DNA from: Winogradskyella flava
GTDB lineage: Bacteria > Bacteroidota > Bacteroidia > Flavobacteriales > Flavobacteriaceae
DNA: 64,000 bases
Reading direction: 5' to 3'
NCBI RefSeq assembly: GCF_014243395.1
Contig: NZ_JACLCP010000004.1
Location: 124,001 to 188,000 of the forward strand
Part shown: positions 63,001-64,000 of the stretch, piece after piece
Layout of the letters: each line of letters opens with the position of its first letter
How positions within the stretch are numbered: the stretch's first letter is position 1
Program-made: the position numbers and the translations under genes
The notes under the pieces: model-generated
Database searches by the model: none
The model's input: only the letters and a program-made list of their open reading frames with translations
Told to the model about the DNA's origin: nothing

Positions 63001-64000
63001 TTATTTGATTTTCTTGTAAAACTGTATTAAGTATATGTATCGAACTAGCAAAGCTATAAGTAAAGGAATGATGCCAACGGCGAAAACCTGAACTCCGATG
63101 ATCCAATGCAAGGATAAAAGACAAAGCATGATCACCAAAAATTTTATGTAGTTTCTGAACCAATTTTTAGCTTTCTTTCTAAATAACTGGCCTACTACAA
63201 AAATATTAAAAGGAACGGCCCATAGGACATTGTAGTTGTATGCCGTCGCTGTATGATCGGTTCCAAACCACAAGAATAAAAGGAGTAGACCGATAACGCC
63301 AGTTAACATAAAGAGGGTAATATCTAACCAGTTACTTCTTTCATTATTTTTATAATCTCGATAAGTAATAAAAACTATAAAAAGACTAATTGCACCTATT
63401 ATCATTAAAGGACTTAGTAATAAGTTACCACTAGTCTTTTCATTTTTGTTTGAATATAAATTTGATGAGTTTTTCACCAGATTTTTACCATTAGATTTTG
63501 CGTTCGCAAAAAAGGAGTGGATATATTTTGGCAAAAACATATATTCATTAGCAGATACTTCTCTGTCTACAATAGAACCCAATGCGACGTCAATACCTAG
63601 GCTTCCCCAAGAATTCTTGTTTAAATGCTCATATATAAGAGACCTAAAAGTCTTTGGTTTATAATCTTCAGGAGTAATAAAGTCAATATCTCCTACTGTT
63701 ACATCTTGTGATATGTCTCTTATTTTTGTGGCGCAATTATCATAGAAGAAGTCGTATTTATATCCTCTATTTTCAGGCTTGTAATTATTTTCAAGAAACT
63801 CAAAAAGCCTTTGTTTTTCTTCAATGTTGAGGTTTAAGACCTGTTCATCTATAGAACGATCATAACTTGAGTAGTGATAATAAATATCTGAAAAATTATG
63901 CTTGCTAATTAGGTAATTTAACTTGCCTCTTGCAAACTTTAAGTAAAAATTAGGAGCATCAAAATCGTACTCACCATAACCGTAAACCAAATCAATACTT
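63001..64000 (-). CDS. DUF4105 (Lnb-like) membrane protein, 5' end cut off by window edge
   Basis: The frame is open to the right edge (about 333 codons), so the start is missing. The visible N-terminal part (VYGYGEYDFDAPNFYLKFAR, IYYHYSSYDRSIDEQVL, YDFFYDNCATKIRDIS) is the Lnb/DUF4105 signature; the Asp-Asn-Cys-Ala-Thr-Lys motif has a Cys that could be catalytic, as in the papain-like fold proposed for this domain. The C-terminal part (about residues 195-332) has four or five membrane helices and a basic end. In other bacteria such proteins are envelope-linked with unclear roles. It is convergent with the glycan locus. Confidence 0.82.
   Translation of the reverse strand, partial: SIDLVYGYGEYDFDAPNFYLKFARGKLNYLISKHNFSDIYYHYSSYDRSIDEQVLNLNIEEKQRLFEFLENNYKPENRGYKYDFFYDNCATKIRDISQDVTVGDIDFITPEDYKPKTFRSLIYEHLNKNSWGSLGIDVALGSIVDREVSANEYMFLPKYIHSFFANAKSNGKNLVKNSSNLYSNKNEKTSGNLLLSPLMIIGAISLFIVFITYRDYKNNERSNWLDITLFMLTGVIGLLLLFLWFGTDHTATAYNYNVLWAVPFNIFVVGQLFRKKAKNWFRNYIKFLVIMLCLLSLHWIIGVQVFAVGIIPLLIALLVRYIYLIQFYKKIK

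Overview
The window looks like a chromosomal segment of a low-GC marine-type Flavobacteriaceae bacterium (phylum Bacteroidota). The evidence is the AT-rich codon use, the lack of Shine-Dalgarno sequences, several TAnnTTTG -7 promoter boxes, many small SCS/SCK-type lipoproteins, a SecA without the C-terminal zinc motif, and family members typical of this group (DUF2911, DUF3667, DUF6624, tandem LAB_N, four-helix-bundle S23-like protein). I cannot name a genus from sequence alone. I saw no rRNA, tRNA, CRISPR array, insertion sequence or prophage gene.

Region 1 (1-35.9 kb) is mostly housekeeping and envelope genes. It holds an edge-truncated lipoprotein, a transglutaminase-like protein, CTP synthase, YidC, a two-FAS1-domain lipoprotein, a MORN-type protein, MnmA, a nitronate monooxygenase-like enzyme, a DUF3667 protein, a MATE exporter, a four-helix-bundle gene between short inverted repeats, and a PAP2 phosphatase. 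A minus-strand operon (14.6-17.6 kb) encodes a DPM/ArnC-like glycosyltransferase, a tandem LAB_N protein and a GT39/ArnT-like transferase. MeaB (17.8 kb) and a PduO-type cobalamin adenosyltransferase (31.8 kb) together imply B12-dependent methylmalonyl-CoA mutase elsewhere. At 19.6-22.4 kb an ECF sigma factor, a membrane anti-sigma-like protein and a secreted protein with a Trp/Glu/Lys repeat form an operon; the sigma factor seems to start at a non-AUG codon behind its own ECF-type promoter. From 23.2 to 27.8 kb lies a same-strand run of small secreted or membrane proteins, one followed by 16 tandem in-frame stop codons. SecA, a DUF2795 protein, an orphan LolD-like ATPase, a methyltransferase and an ABC-F protein follow.

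Region 2 (35.99-62.99 kb) is one 27-kb plus-strand surface-glycan locus behind a good TTTG-N18-TATATTTG promoter. Order: Wza-like export lipoprotein, Wzc-like tyrosine kinase, small phosphoglycosyl transferase, UDP-HexNAc dehydrogenase and 4-epimerase (TviB/TviC-like), Wzm/Wzt ABC exporter with a Wzt C-terminal extension, three glycosyltransferases, an SDR epimerase, a methyltransferase-like protein, two more glycosyltransferases, a nonulosonic (sialic-type) acid module (NeuA, NeuB, hexapeptide acetyltransferase, NeuC), a probable GT-B protein, three GT4 enzymes, an O-antigen ligase/polymerase, another GT4 and a second, polytopic phosphoglycosyl transferase. Most genes overlap or abut. The locus predicts a sialic-acid-like and uronic-acid-containing polysaccharide. 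Its parts come from more than one standard export pathway.

The window ends in a convergent, edge-truncated DUF4105 (Lnb-like) membrane protein. The only stretch over 300 bases without a long gene is 5014-5425; it holds two terminators and a 59-residue membrane ORF.
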